NCBI RefSeq assembly: GCF_003352045.1
Contig: NZ_CP025815.1
Location: forward strand, 1,116,001 to 1,180,000
Direction: 5' to 3'
Source: Sulfitobacter sp. JL08
GTDB lineage: Bacteria > Pseudomonadota > Alphaproteobacteria > Rhodobacterales > Rhodobacteraceae
Length of the DNA stretch: 64,000 bases
Part shown: positions 28,061 through 37,604 of the stretch, piece by piece
How positions within the stretch are numbered: the first letter of the stretch is position 1
Layout of the letters: each line of letters starts with the position of its first letter
Notes under the pieces: model-generated
Database searches by the model: none
What the model was told of the DNA's origin: nothing
What the model saw: only the letters and a program-made list of their open reading frames with translations
Position numbers and translations under genes: made by a program

Positions 28061-30330
28061 TCACATACACCCGCATCGCACTTGCCGACCCCGAAAGGGG
28101 CGGCAAGCACTACTCAATCACGTCGGAAGGCAGGATCGAAAAGAGCAGCATACCCTACATTAATGCGGGGCATGCCTACGTCGAAACGGCCGACGACATG
28201 GCCGACTTCACCACAGTGCTAAACGACAAACTGCAACCGGGGCAGGATGTGCTGATCTATGGCGTCCCGGTCAGGGACGTTGCAGAAGAGGGGATTGCGA
28301 TCCGTGCCGCGAACAAGATGAACGGCACAGACGCGATCCAGCGCAGCAATGAGGACTTCCGCTGGCCCAACGGGGCCACGATCTTCGCGATGGACTACGA
28401 CCCGCGCGACGGCCATGACGTCCTGACCCGTGACGCCCTGTGGGAACAGCTTTCAGGCACCTTTCCGGCCCTTTCTGGCGTCGATGTCGTTTGGGGCGCG
28501 TCCAGTTCGTCGCACATCTTCAACGGCGACGAGGAAGTGGTCGGCCTCAAAGGGCAGCGCCTGTATTTTGCTGCCGCCGATGGCACCGACATAGAACGCG
28601 CTGCTACAGTCATGCTCAAGCGCATGTGGCTGGCGGGGCATGGGTACATCATGATCTCGGGCAGTGGGGGGCAGCTTATCCGCGCCACGACCGATCCCTG
28701 CATGTATCAGGCCTCGCGTCTGGATTTTGCCGCCGGGGCTGTCTGCAATAACGGTCTGGTGCAGAAGCGGCCAGATGCCTTTCTCATCAACAAAGGGTCG
28801 GCGCTGATCGATACGCGGGTCGCCTTCCCGGACCTGACCAGCGAGGAAGAGGTCCGGTACGCGGAACTGATCAAAAAGGCCAAAGCCGACACTGCCAAAG
28901 AGGCGCAGGCGATACGGGAGACATGGGCCGATGCCCAGATCAGAAAGGAAGTCATCCACGACAATCCCGACGCCGATGACATCGATGCCCTTTGCGCCCA
29001 GAAGGAGAAGCGCAAAAGAGATCTTATCAGGGTCGCAACAGGCGAAAGCGTCCCGTTGGGGCTGGATCACCTCTTATGGCTGTCAGACGGGCGCACAGTG
29101 AGCGTCAGGGAGGTTGTGACCAATAGACACCTGTTCAACGAGGTGAAATGCCGCGATCCGCTCGAACCGGACTACCGGGGCGGATCAATCACGGGGATGA
29201 TCTACGGGGCGGGCCATCGCCTTGTCTCTCACGCGCACGGGCTTAAAAAAATTTACAAGTTGGCCGACGCCCGCGCGGAGCTGATCGAGGCTTCTCTGGA
29301 GCGGGTGGCCGAGGCGAAAGGTCCGATCTCGGATGTGGTGGATGAGTACAGCACGGCGGCCTTGCTCAAGGTCCACCTGCAACGTTCGCCTCCATTGGTC
29401 GAAAACCTGATCGCGCCGCATCTGACATATCTGGTCGGCGACCCCAAGGCGGGCAAATCTTTTCTGGCCATGCAGATCGCAAACGCCATCAGCAAGGGGG
29501 AGACGATCTTCGGATGTGAGGTGCCGGAGAAACGCCGCGCGTTGTATTTTGCCGTGGAGAATGGATACGAGGAAACTGTGGATCGTATCCAGAATATGGG
29601 GCTTGATGGGGATGTGGTCTGGCGCTTCAAAGGCAAGAACTTCGAACAGGAACCGGACAGCGTTGAAGAATTGCTGGTGATGCTCACTGATGAGGTTACG
29701 AAAGACGCCTCAATCGGGGTCATATTTCTGGACACCCTGCGCTTCATGGCTGGCCCGCCGCCAAAGGTCGATGGCGGGAACGCGCAAGATCGGGACTACG
29801 CCCAACTCAAACCGATCCAGTCGTGGTGCCAGAAGGCGGGTGTGGGCGTCGTGGCGCTGGCACACACCAACAAGGCGCAGGACGGGCGAGGGGGACTGCG
29901 GACGCAGATCGCCAGCACGGCGGGGTCGAACCTGATTATGGGGACCGCTGAGAGCATCCTGACCCTGTCGCGTCATGTGGATAAGGACACCATGGCAAAC
30001 CTCAATCATGGGCTGATACAGCGCACGGGACGGTCCTTCAAAGACGATACCGCTCTGGATGTCACCTTCGAGGGCAGCAACACGTCGTTCGTCATGACCA
30101 GTGAACACGAGAAGGCGGCGCTGAAGGTGATGCAGAAGGCCCGGACAAACTCATGCCGCCAAGCCATCGTAAAAGAACTGCTGAACGAGAGCGAGGGTGT
30201 GCCGCGCGATGAGTTGCGTGAAAGGGTTATGGGTGAACTACGTGTCTCTCGGCAGGCTTTCCATAAAGCTGTGCAGGATATGATTGCGGGAAAAGCCTTA
30301 AAAGAAAGGGATGGGAGGGTCTTCCTGTAA
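28057..30330 (+). CDS. Primase-helicase (RepA-like AAA ATPase) of an integrative element
   Basis: 757 residues. The N-terminal half (about 1-300) resembles bifunctional primase domains by its acidic motif FAMDYDPRDGHD and the following VVWGASSSSH, but I cannot prove primase activity. The middle is a RepA/RecA-type ATPase: Walker A VGDPKAGKS near residue 465 and Walker B IGVIFLDTLRFM near 558, with a later ALAHTNK sensor motif. A short winged-helix tail follows. It would unwind DNA during replication of the element. It starts within the AlpA-like stop codon. Confidence 0.78.
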   Translation: MITYTRIALADPERGGKHYSITSEGRIEKSSIPYINAGHAYVETADDMADFTTVLNDKLQPGQDVLIYGVPVRDVAEEGIAIRAANKMNGTDAIQRSNEDFRWPNGATIFAMDYDPRDGHDVLTRDALWEQLSGTFPALSGVDVVWGASSSSHIFNGDEEVVGLKGQRLYFAAADGTDIERAATVMLKRMWLAGHGYIMISGSGGQLIRATTDPCMYQASRLDFAAGAVCNNGLVQKRPDAFLINKGSALIDTRVAFPDLTSEEEVRYAELIKKAKADTAKEAQAIRETWADAQIRKEVIHDNPDADDIDALCAQKEKRKRDLIRVATGESVPLGLDHLLWLSDGRTVSVREVVTNRHLFNEVKCRDPLEPDYRGGSITGMIYGAGHRLVSHAHGLKKIYKLADARAELIEASLERVAEAKGPISDVVDEYSTAALLKVHLQRSPPLVENLIAPHLTYLVGDPKAGKSFLAMQIANAISKGETIFGCEVPEKRRALYFAVENGYEETVDRIQNMGLDGDVVWRFKGKNFEQEPDSVEELLVMLTDEVTKDASIGVIFLDTLRFMAGPPPKVDGGNAQDRDYAQLKPIQSWCQKAGVGVVALAHTNKAQDGRGGLRTQIASTAGSNLIMGTAESILTLSRHVDKDTMANLNHGLIQRTGRSFKDDTALDVTFEGSNTSFVMTSEHEKAALKVMQKARTNSCRQAIVKELLNESEGVPRDELRERVMGELRVSRQAFHKAVQDMIAGKALKERDGRVFL

Positions 30331-30537
30331 GGTTGACGCAAGACGTCCGAAAGGTTGTCGGCTGGGTTGCGCTAAGGTTTCACATCAGTGTGTTACGCTA
30401 AGTATATGTAATACAACATTAAACACTGGAAACGCGCCCCTCCGCCGCTTACATTGGCGGGGGCGGAACAATATAGACGCACAGACCACGCCCTCGCGCA
30501 CGTAGGATTGCTAACAGGGTCGTAACAGGAGATCGTC

Positions 30538-30852
30538 ATGCGGTTCAAGAAAGGCCAATCGGGCAACCCGCGAGGTCGCCCCGTCATGTCACCAGAGGTT
30601 CGGGAAGCCCTTCGGGCAGGTGGTGAAGTCGCCGTGCGACGAATGGGTGACCTGCTTGACGATGATGCCGCCTGGGGGCCTGCGGGATGGCTTTCGCCCA
30701 TGGAACAGATCAAATTATTAGCGGTTGCACACGAACGTGCCTTCGGTCGGGCCGTCGCTGTGTCCCTAGATCAGCAATTTCCTGGGGCTGGAGATCGCGC
30801 GTTGGCTTCAGATCAGCATCGCAGGCTTGCTGCGCTCATTCCTAAGCACTAG
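30538..30852 (+). CDS. DUF5681 domain-containing protein
   Basis: 104 residues, starting KKGQSGNPRGRPVMSPEV, the signature of DUF5681, found in phage and integrative-element genomes, often near packaging or replication genes. The rest is helical and shows no catalytic motif. A ribosome binding site AGGAG lies 7 bases before ATG 30538. It closes the satellite-like block. The function is unknown. Confidence 0.68.
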   Translation: MRFKKGQSGNPRGRPVMSPEVREALRAGGEVAVRRMGDLLDDDAAWGPAGWLSPMEQIKLLAVAHERAFGRAVAVSLDQQFPGAGDRALASDQHRRLAALIPKH

Positions 30853-30918
30853 CGCCAAGGCTCTGGGCCTGCAAAATTGAAAAAAAACCTCGAATATTGG
30901 CATAGCGGTCATTGAGGC

Positions 30919-30950
30919 ATGGTGCAGCGAATGACTGCATCGAGCGGCGG
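30919..30950 (+). repeat. Dispersed intergenic repeat, short copy 1
   Basis: TGCAGCGAATGACTGCATCG and the following GAGC match the end of copy 5 (near 41307-41326) and the core GCAGCGAA-x-GACTGC pattern. The surrounding 30853-31147 has no gene I can support; it includes an AT-rich stretch before the next gene and a possible IS-end-like sequence after 30951 (GGTCGACGCAACA). Confidence 0.45.
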
Positions 30951-31147
30951 TTTCAACGGGTCGACGCAACACATTAATCTTTGACCAAAGATGGAGTGAG
31001 CATAATGAAGTATCGTCGCCGGAAGCAGACCCTGCAACGCTCCAACTCTTGCTGGTATTTTCGGGCAGCGCTCCCTTGAGCTTCTTGAGACTTGTTTCGG
31101 TCGATGGAAAGGCGCAGTCTTCAGTCTTCCACTGGAGGATTAAAGCC

Positions 31148-32002
31148 ATGGCCACAGCTGAAGAAATCAATGCGGATATGCTTTCGTTCTGGAACGGCCA
31201 AGGTGGTCGGACATGGACGCAGCGCCAAGCACACACCGACATGACCCTGCAACCGGTAACCGATGCTCTTTTGGCTTTCGCGGGGCCAGTCACCGGTGAT
31301 CGGGTTCTAGACGTAGGGTGCGGCTGTGGAGCGTCGACCCTGGATTTCGCCCGTGCCGTAGGCCCTTCTGGCCGCATAGTGGCAATGGACATCTCCGCAA
31401 CAATGCTGGCCGTGGGCAAGGCGCGTGCCGAAGCTGCCAATCTAAAGAACATCGAGTGGCAGGAGGACGACCCTTCGACGGCGCCTCTTGAGGAGTATGA
31501 CTTGTTGACGTCGGCCTTCGGGACGATGTTCTTCGGCGACACCGTTGCAGCATTCACCAACATGCGCGAGTTCGCGGCACCGGGCGCGAGAATGGCAATC
31601 GTTTGCTGGCGCTCGCTTGCTGAGAACCCGTGGATGCATGTGCCAATGTCGGCGGTCGCGCCACACCTGCCTCCCAGACCAAAGGCCGTCCCAAATGCAC
31701 CTGGGATGTTCGCCTTCAGCGATCCCGAGTACGTGACGTATGTTCTTACTAAGTCAGGCTGGACAACGCCGCGGTTCAGTAAGCTCGACGTAAACCTGGA
31801 TATCGCGGCGGGAAGCGGGCTTGACCAAGCTGTGGAACAGACAACCAAGATCGGTGCTATAAACAGCTGGCTGCGAAACGCGCCAGCCGACGTTGTTGCT
31901 GCGGCTATATCGTCGCTACAGTCGGCACTTTCGGTGCACGCGGATGGTTCGAAAGTTCCTCTGCCTGCCGCAATGTGGCTAATCAGCAGCAAGGCCGCCT
32001 GA
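31148..32002 (+). CDS. Class I SAM-dependent methyltransferase (A)
   Basis: 284 residues. Motif I is VLDVGCGCGASTLDFARAVG near residue 57, an acidic binding loop follows (IVAMDIS), then a post-I DLLTSAFGTMFFGD region. The fold matches UbiE/arsenic-like small-molecule methyltransferases, but no substrate motif is visible. Start ATG 31148 has GGAGG upstream. It resembles the methyltransferase at 34249-35121, including AFGTMFF and the ENPW ending. Confidence 0.82.
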   Translation: MATAEEINADMLSFWNGQGGRTWTQRQAHTDMTLQPVTDALLAFAGPVTGDRVLDVGCGCGASTLDFARAVGPSGRIVAMDISATMLAVGKARAEAANLKNIEWQEDDPSTAPLEEYDLLTSAFGTMFFGDTVAAFTNMREFAAPGARMAIVCWRSLAENPWMHVPMSAVAPHLPPRPKAVPNAPGMFAFSDPEYVTYVLTKSGWTTPRFSKLDVNLDIAAGSGLDQAVEQTTKIGAINSWLRNAPADVVAAAISSLQSALSVHADGSKVPLPAAMWLISSKAA

Positions 32003-32164
32003 CCGCGATTCAATTCATAGGACTACTCAAAGCTATTCTGGCTGGTACCGAATGCAGATTGGCTCCTTGCAGCGATGAGGGACTGCAAATCATCAGGCTT
32101 CAATTATCGGTGTCCCACATATGCTTCAGTATTGAGGAATGAGCTTTGTTGGGAGGCGGAGGTC

Positions 32165-32620
32165 ATGCGATCGGTAATAACAGCCCTTATTCAGTTTCTT
32201 TTGTTTACTTGTGCAGTTCAAGCCACGTCGCCGGAGGCACAGCAGTTGATTGATCGTGCCGCAGCAGATTGCAGCGCATTTGAAAACGGTGAGTTTGATG
32301 CGGGCAACGCTTTTACGACGATTGAACTGAGCTCTCAGTTCGGCACTGTTGAAGCTGAACTCGTTGACGAAAGCGAGTTTGCCTGCTCGTCGGCGGCATC
32401 ACTTTACTGCGGAACAGGCGGCTGCATGCTAAATATCATCATAGGTGATACTGTGAGCGCTTGGCAGGTCACCGGGTGGAGACTGATCGATTGGGGAGCC
32501 GACAGTATACTATTGATAGGTCGTGACGGCGGGTGGTGTGGCGGCGCAGGTGCTGAGGTTTGCTACGAGGCGCTGCTATGGAGCAACGGAAAGGTTCTAA
32601 CGGTTGGGCCAGCTCCGTAA
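32165..32620 (+). CDS. Small secreted protein, unknown
   Basis: 151 residues with a signal peptide (ALIQFLLFTCAVQA) and cysteine-rich mature part (SLYCGTGGCMLNI). Start ATG 32165 follows GGGAGGCGGAGG, a strong ribosome binding site. Family not recognised. Its 32501-32532 stretch is repeated in inverted orientation at 50988-51019, at the edge of a transposase remnant, so part of the locus has been copied. Confidence 0.6.
   Translation: MRSVITALIQFLLFTCAVQATSPEAQQLIDRAAADCSAFENGEFDAGNAFTTIELSSQFGTVEAELVDESEFACSSAASLYCGTGGCMLNIIIGDTVSAWQVTGWRLIDWGADSILLIGRDGGWCGGAGAEVCYEALLWSNGKVLTVGPAP
32501..32532. repeat. 32-bp exact repeat, copy A
   Basis: Identical, in inverted orientation, to 50988-51019. 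This copy lies inside the secreted protein gene (its SILLIGRDGG segment); the other lies next to a transposase fragment. It points to a duplication or insertion event linking both sites. Confidence 0.8.
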
Positions 32621-32822
32621 ACTCGATAAAGCCCGCACCACCAATGGTACTTATCCGTCTCGCAGTGATGCTTTATAGCGCCAGCTTTGCGAAGTAAGAG
32701 AAAAAGGACTCCTGTTGGAATTCATGCTATTTTGAAGGTCGTCGCCTTCCCATCAAACTGTTCGTTGATGTCGGTAAAATCTCCACATCTCGGAGATTCC
32801 AGTCCAAACAAAGGAAAGTGCA

Positions 32823-33284
32823 ATGAACTTGTTGACGCTCGATAACCCGGTCTTTGAAACTTACGCGCTTGTTGCGGCACTTATGGTTCTGAAAATAATG
32901 CTGCAAGGCTGGATGACCGTCTACCGGATGTTGAAAAGCGACTCTGGTTTGGTAAGCCCCGAGGATTTACAGAAAGGTCTAATCAACAAGTCGCCAAGAC
33001 CCGACCAGCTTGAGGTCAATGATTATGTTGATCGATCGCGACGCATGCATCGCAATGATCTAGAAAATATCCCAGCATTCCTGGCCATTGGTTTGATTTT
33101 TGTTGCGGTTGATCCGACTTTGTTGGCCGCACAGGTTTTAATGTTTGGCTTCGCACTCGCGCGATTGGCACATGCAGTCGCTTATTTCACAAAACAGACC
33201 CACGAGGTTCGTGCGACATTCTATTCGATTGGCTCCTTAATAGTGATTTTCATGGCGGTCTATGTTTTGTGGAACGTGATTTGA
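32823..33284 (+). CDS. MAPEG-family membrane protein
   Basis: 153 residues with four hydrophobic segments. The MAPEG signature region reads DRSRRMHRNDLENIPAFLAI, as in microsomal glutathione S-transferase 1, and ARLAHAVAYFTKQTHEVRA follows. Members conjugate glutathione to lipophilic or peroxidised compounds or are leukotriene-related enzymes in animals; the bacterial role is open. Start ATG 32823 follows AAAGGAAA. Confidence 0.85.
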   Translation: MNLLTLDNPVFETYALVAALMVLKIMLQGWMTVYRMLKSDSGLVSPEDLQKGLINKSPRPDQLEVNDYVDRSRRMHRNDLENIPAFLAIGLIFVAVDPTLLAAQVLMFGFALARLAHAVAYFTKQTHEVRATFYSIGSLIVIFMAVYVLWNVI

Positions 33285-33719
33285 ACTGGATACTCTTGCA
33301 GTGGTCAAATTGAACATTTGTCCGGAAGGTATTTCCGTAGAACGGTCGTTCAAACGGCTTACAGGTGCGGCACAGCAGCGAACGGCGAGGTTGTCCGCTT
33401 GGCAGACAGTCGTGCCCGTCTTGTGGAATGTCCGCAAATGAAGTTTTCCATGAAAGTGACCGAGTTCACTGTCGTATAGATGATGATGCGGTATGACTGA
33501 CTGACCTACAGGGAGGACCAATCATGCTTGCACAGAATTTAACAATTTCACGGATGTGCTCAGTGATTTGTAATGCCAGTGCCAGTGCATTCAGGTCAAT
33601 GTGGACAGTTACCGTTGATCTGGTAGCCGCACCTAAGCTCTGGCACATACGGATTAGTGTTGCCAAGTGAGAAACAGTCGGCTTAGCTAGTCGGATTAAT
33701 AAAGATTAAGGAAACGACG
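33285..33719. other. Gene-poor spacer with a degraded dispersed-repeat relative
   Basis: 435 bases. Around 33350-33420 are AACGGTCGTTCAAACGG and CAGCAGCGAACGGCGAGG, related to the dispersed repeat. A 48-codon frame (33524-33670) follows GGGAGGACC and could be a small gene, but its content is not convincing. I see nothing else. Confidence 0.4.
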
Positions 33720-34004
33720 ATGGAAAATATACTTGCACAACTTATCGGTGGTGCGCTTGGCGGGACAGCAGGCGGCAAAGCGGTGGCAAACAGCAGTATG
33801 GGTGGGCTGGGTAACCTCATAGCGGGTGCGGTTGGTGGCGTCGCGGGAGGTCAAGTGCTGGGTGGGTTGCTTGGAGCAGCGGGAGGCGACGCTGGCGCAG
33901 GAATGGACCTCGGCGCTGTGGCAAGCAACTTGGTCGGCGGTGGTGTGATGGGTTTGATTGTGCAGGTCGTCGTTGGTATGGTTATAAAGAAGATGCGCGG
34001 CTAA
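33720..34004 (+). CDS. Glycine-rich small protein with a hydrophobic C-terminus
   Basis: 94 residues, very rich in Gly and Ala (LGGTAGGKAVANSSMGGLGN and more), with hydrophobic C-terminal helix VMGLIVQVVVGMVIKKMRG. It recalls small membrane-inserting glycine-zipper proteins, but I cannot name a function. ATG 33720 follows AAGGAAACG. Confidence 0.65.
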   Translation: MENILAQLIGGALGGTAGGKAVANSSMGGLGNLIAGAVGGVAGGQVLGGLLGAAGGDAGAGMDLGAVASNLVGGGVMGLIVQVVVGMVIKKMRG

Positions 34005-34117
34005 GCTCGTCATCCGTGGATGCTGCATTACCGGGCGGCTTTGTCCGAGTGGGAGCCAAGCATAACCACGTTGGTTCGGTAGTCTTTTTGAGTGCGTGCT
34101 GACGCTGTTCTAGGGCG

Positions 34118-34190
34118 AACGACGGATTGAGACCGCCCCGCAACTCAGTCATTGGTGCTGACTGCGGCTAATGACTGGTCAGAGCCCGAG
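34118..34190 (+). repeat. Dispersed intergenic repeat, copy 2
   Basis: Contains CCCGCAACTCAGTCATT and TGACTGCGGCTAATGACTGG; the first block is shared with the copies at 41171 and 52609 (one or two mismatches). Confidence 0.6.
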
Positions 34191-34248
34191 TATTTTCTGT
34201 AATCATAAAAATGCGGTTCGCGAGGCGTCTGTTCTTGTAAAGAAGTAA

Positions 34249-35121
34249 TCAGCCGGGATTTCGAGCGGAAATCACCCAAGAAGACGTTGGCGCCCAAATG
34301 CCATCGTCATCCACCTCCTGGCTCTCAAAGTAGCCGTGCATCTCACTCTCAATCTCAGGACGCTTGGCTTCGGCCATCTCCTCGCCAGCCTCGCGGAAAA
34401 CCTCCCCTCCCGGACCGATCGCCAAAGCAAATGCGATGCATTCCTCCGGGTTCCTGCCCACAAGGATTTTTTCGTCCACGCGAGTGAAAGTGACATCCTC
34501 GTATCCGGCGCTCTTCATCATTAGGCCCGTCGTCTCCTGATTGCCCATGGAAAACGGGCCCGGCCCGCATGAATCTGCATCCGCGCCGGGCGCAGGAAGG
34601 TGCCGGAGTGTAATATCCTTTGCTTTCTGCCACGCTGGATTGTCTTCGCGCCGGCGCCAAACAATATGGGTCATTTGCCCACCCGGTTTAAGTGCAAGGC
34701 GCATTCTTCGCAACGCCGCGACAGGGTTCGTGAAAAACATGGTACCAAAACGCGCAACCACGTAGTCAAACTCGTTTTCTGGCAGAGCAACTTCCGCATC
34801 GCCACGAGCGAAAGTAACGTTTCGCAGCCCTTTTTCAGCGGCGTCCTTTCTGCCCTCTTCAAGGAAAGCATCGACGCAATCAATTCCGACAACTCGCCCG
34901 TTTGACCCGACAATCTCAGCTACTTGGAGTGACATATCTCCCCAGCCACACCCTACATCCAGTACTGACATGCCCTCACCAAGCGGCAAATTCGGGATCA
35001 CTGCCGCAGAATGTCGCGATAGACCGCCCTGCAATATATGCCGGTATTTCGTGAATTTCGGTTCCAGAACCGTATTCCAGAATTTTACGAAGTCCGTGTC
35101 GTCCTTATTGTCCAAAGCCAT
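34249..35121 (-). CDS. Class I SAM-dependent methyltransferase (B)
   Basis: 290 residues. Motif I is VLDVGCGWGDMSLQVAEIVG near residue 52, then RVVGIDCVD with the acidic residue that binds the SAM ribose, then DYVVARFGTMFFTNPVAA. It is a divergent paralogue of the methyltransferase at 31148-32002. Start ATG 35121 has GGAGG 7 bases upstream. It lies on the opposite strand to its neighbours. Substrate unknown. Confidence 0.82.
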   Translation of the reverse strand: MALDNKDDTDFVKFWNTVLEPKFTKYRHILQGGLSRHSAAVIPNLPLGEGMSVLDVGCGWGDMSLQVAEIVGSNGRVVGIDCVDAFLEEGRKDAAEKGLRNVTFARGDAEVALPENEFDYVVARFGTMFFTNPVAALRRMRLALKPGGQMTHIVWRRREDNPAWQKAKDITLRHLPAPGADADSCGPGPFSMGNQETTGLMMKSAGYEDVTFTRVDEKILVGRNPEECIAFALAIGPGGEVFREAGEEMAEAKRPEIESEMHGYFESQEVDDDGIWAPTSSWVISARNPG

Positions 35122-35312
35122 TTTGAAGCCTCCTTCGCGACATCAATAGCACATTTCAGGAAGTTCTTTTTGGAAATCGTTGCGGCGACACTGGTAGCTT
35201 ACTCAATCATCTCCTCAAGCCTCTTGCTATGACAGCTTTGCTCCACAATGCAGATTTCGGATTTATTATGGCGACCGGCCGCTCCGTCCGCCAGGCGGTC
35301 ATTAATACAGAG

Positions 35313-35406
35313 TGCAGCGAACGTCTGGTGCCGGTGAAAGCAGTCGTTCAGAACCAAAACTTCGAATTTCCAGTCGCGAACGTCTGCTAAACGCGACACA
35401 GCAGAC
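35313..35406 (+). repeat. Dispersed intergenic repeat, copy 3
   Basis: Begins TGCAGCGAACGTCTGGTGCC, then GGTGAAAGCAGTCGTTCA and TTCGAATTT, in the same order and spacing as in the copy at 41171-41290; ends ACACAGCAGAC, as that copy does. It lies in a 527-base gap between two genes with no other supported feature. Confidence 0.7.
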
Positions 35407-35648
35407 ACCCGCCAAGAACCTGCGAAGGTCTGTTCCGAGCCCAAAGCCGACGTTGATCTTAGGCCAGGTTTTGCAACCTTTACGAAGCTCAATTCTTTCC
35501 GAAAAAAGCCTGGCTTGGCAAATGCAATTGGGTTCCATCACAGAAATTTTGCAGCGGGACACGTTTTTCTTTTTTTGTTTTGACAACCCAAATTCAGCCC
35601 TACTTTCCACCGAAACAGTTCAATTACTTTGACGGAGATCTATAAACC

Positions 35649-37079
35649 ATGAAAGAAGCTACAGTTGCGTTTGCAGTAGTTCTTGCCGGAACAACTTGGT
35701 TTGCCACCCAAACGATTGCGCAGAACGATGCGCTTACGTCCGAGCTTTCGACACAGGAAAAGATGGTTCATCGCCGCGCTGTGGAAACCGCTGTTTGGGC
35801 GATGCCGCTGACGAACGCACTTGCGATGAGGGATGGTTTTGCAGAGGTGGGCTGTGATTACAACGTTGTCTGCTACTTCTCCAAGATCCAAGACTACAGG
35901 GCAGCGGTGACAACTCCAAATAATACGACGCCCTATGTGATGGCGTTTTGGAACATCGCCGACGGCCCCGTAATGATCGACGTGCCGCCCACGGAAGGTG
36001 ACCTCGGGCTTTGGGGTACGTTAATGGACATTTGGCAGCGCCCCCTTGCCGACGTCGGTGCGAAAGGACGGGATAAAGGTGCTGGTGCTAGCTACCTCAT
36101 TGTGCCTGAAGGATACGACGGGGACACGTTTGATGCGGATTATGTCCTGCCTCAAACAACGTTAAACGGTTATACACTCCTACGACCGATTATTCCCGAT
36201 GCCTCACCCAATTCGTTGGCCGCGGCCGAAGAGTTCACCAAAAAACTGAAAATCTTCGACCCTGGGCAACCCGCGCAAACCCAGTACTTGGATGTACAGG
36301 GAATGGATATTGATGGCGTCGTTGAGTTCGATCGCTCGTTATTTGTGCTGATTGATGAGTTTGTTCAGAGTGAGAACCTTGAAGAACGAGATGCTGTTGC
36401 ACTTGGAATGTTGCGCCGCTTGGGAATTGAAAAGGGGCGAGAGTTCACGCCCACAGAGCGCGAGCTTGAGATCCTCGATCATGCTGCAAATGAAGCGAAG
36501 GTTTTTCTGCAAGAAGCCTACTTCGACAATCATTCTGAGAAACAGGAAATGGGGAATGGATGGACGGTTCTAACCCCAGCGTCTTCTTATGAAACGACAT
36601 TTAGTTGGCTCTTGGACTCTGGTGCGATTGCACTTGATGACCGTGGCAGCTCGTTCTTTGCATTTTATACCTCTGCCGAAGAGTTCAATCTGACGGCACC
36701 CCCCACGATGTATTTGCTGACCAGCAGGGATGCTGACGACGAACGCCTCGATGGAGGAACGACCTACAGTCTGGTTGTGCCACCTGATGTGCCCGTAAGC
36801 CAGTTCTGGTCGGTTTTGGTCTATGATTTCGAGGATGCAACCTTTCTTGACGGCTTCGAAAAGTATGGGGTCGCGTCGACAGAGGACCTTGAAGTCAACG
36901 AAGATGGCAGTGTACGCGTCGTCTTCGGTCCCGAACTACCAGACGGCGTTTCGGAATCGAACTATGTGCCCACAGCCACAGGAGGCGGGTGGTTTCCCTA
37001 CTTTCGCTTTTACGGCCCAGGTGAAGCACTGTTCAGCGGCGACTACCAACTGCCCAAGATCGAAAAGTTTATCGAGTAG
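35649..37079 (+). CDS. DUF1254/DUF1214 domain-containing secreted protein
   Basis: 476 residues with a signal peptide (FAVVLAGTTWFATQTIAQ). Residues about 40-180 match DUF1254 (AVETAVWAMPLTNALAMRDG; TTPYVMAFWNIADGPVMIDV) and the C-terminal about 150 match DUF1214 (SVLVYDFEDATFLDG, PTATGGGWFPYFRFYGPGE). Members are common in marine proteobacteria; the biochemical function is unproven. The ATG has GGAG upstream. It is flanked by dispersed repeats, which suggests that it arrived with the accessory zone. Confidence 0.82.
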   Translation: MKEATVAFAVVLAGTTWFATQTIAQNDALTSELSTQEKMVHRRAVETAVWAMPLTNALAMRDGFAEVGCDYNVVCYFSKIQDYRAAVTTPNNTTPYVMAFWNIADGPVMIDVPPTEGDLGLWGTLMDIWQRPLADVGAKGRDKGAGASYLIVPEGYDGDTFDADYVLPQTTLNGYTLLRPIIPDASPNSLAAAEEFTKKLKIFDPGQPAQTQYLDVQGMDIDGVVEFDRSLFVLIDEFVQSENLEERDAVALGMLRRLGIEKGREFTPTERELEILDHAANEAKVFLQEAYFDNHSEKQEMGNGWTVLTPASSYETTFSWLLDSGAIALDDRGSSFFAFYTSAEEFNLTAPPTMYLLTSRDADDERLDGGTTYSLVVPPDVPVSQFWSVLVYDFEDATFLDGFEKYGVASTEDLEVNEDGSVRVVFGPELPDGVSESNYVPTATGGGWFPYFRFYGPGEALFSGDYQLPKIEKFIE

Positions 37080-37209
37080 TCAATTTATGTCATGGACGTT
37101 GCGACACCGTTTTCGAGTATAACAGGTCCAATAGATGATAGTCGTGAAAGCGGGATCCTTGGTCTCGCGCAATTTTGCGCGTAGTTCGACCGCTTAGTCT
37201 TCGGACATA

Positions 37210-37290
37210 GCATGCAGCAAATGACTGCTTCGTCCGCTCAGCCGCCGTTTGAGCTAAGTGCGGCTAAGGTCTGGAAAGAGCCCAAACCAG
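37210..37290 (+). repeat. Dispersed intergenic repeat, degraded copy 4
   Basis: Contains ATGCAGCAAATGACTGCTTC and TAAGTGCGGCTAAGGTCTGG, similar to other copies. GCGGACGTTCGCTGCGG at 37400-37416 may belong to the same element in inverse. The gap 37080-37604 has no supported gene. Confidence 0.45.
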
Positions 37291-37604
37291 CCGTGTCGCA
37301 ATGGATTTATTTGGCACTTGCAGCACGACTCAGAATTTCACAACCGGACCAGACGTGCCCGTCACTGATATCCTGCATTTTTGCTTTGCGATTTCGCATT
37401 GCGGACGTTCGCTGCGGGGTCTTTCCGGCCGTCAAAGGGTAACCCAAGTGGCTAGAGCCGCCGAGATCAGGTCGCCAACGACAGGCAAGTTTGTCCCCAA
37501 ACAGCGTGTTAAAGTCTAAAGTAATGGCATGACATAGTCGAAGATCAGGCTAAGCTCTCCTTTGTAATTACGGATTGCTGAAATCCGTGGATGTGGGGGA
37601 AGAC

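Noticed and set aside
33524-33670. 48-codon frame with a GGGAGG site
   Set aside because: Composition is unconvincing and no family is recognised; it is only mentioned in the spacer entry.
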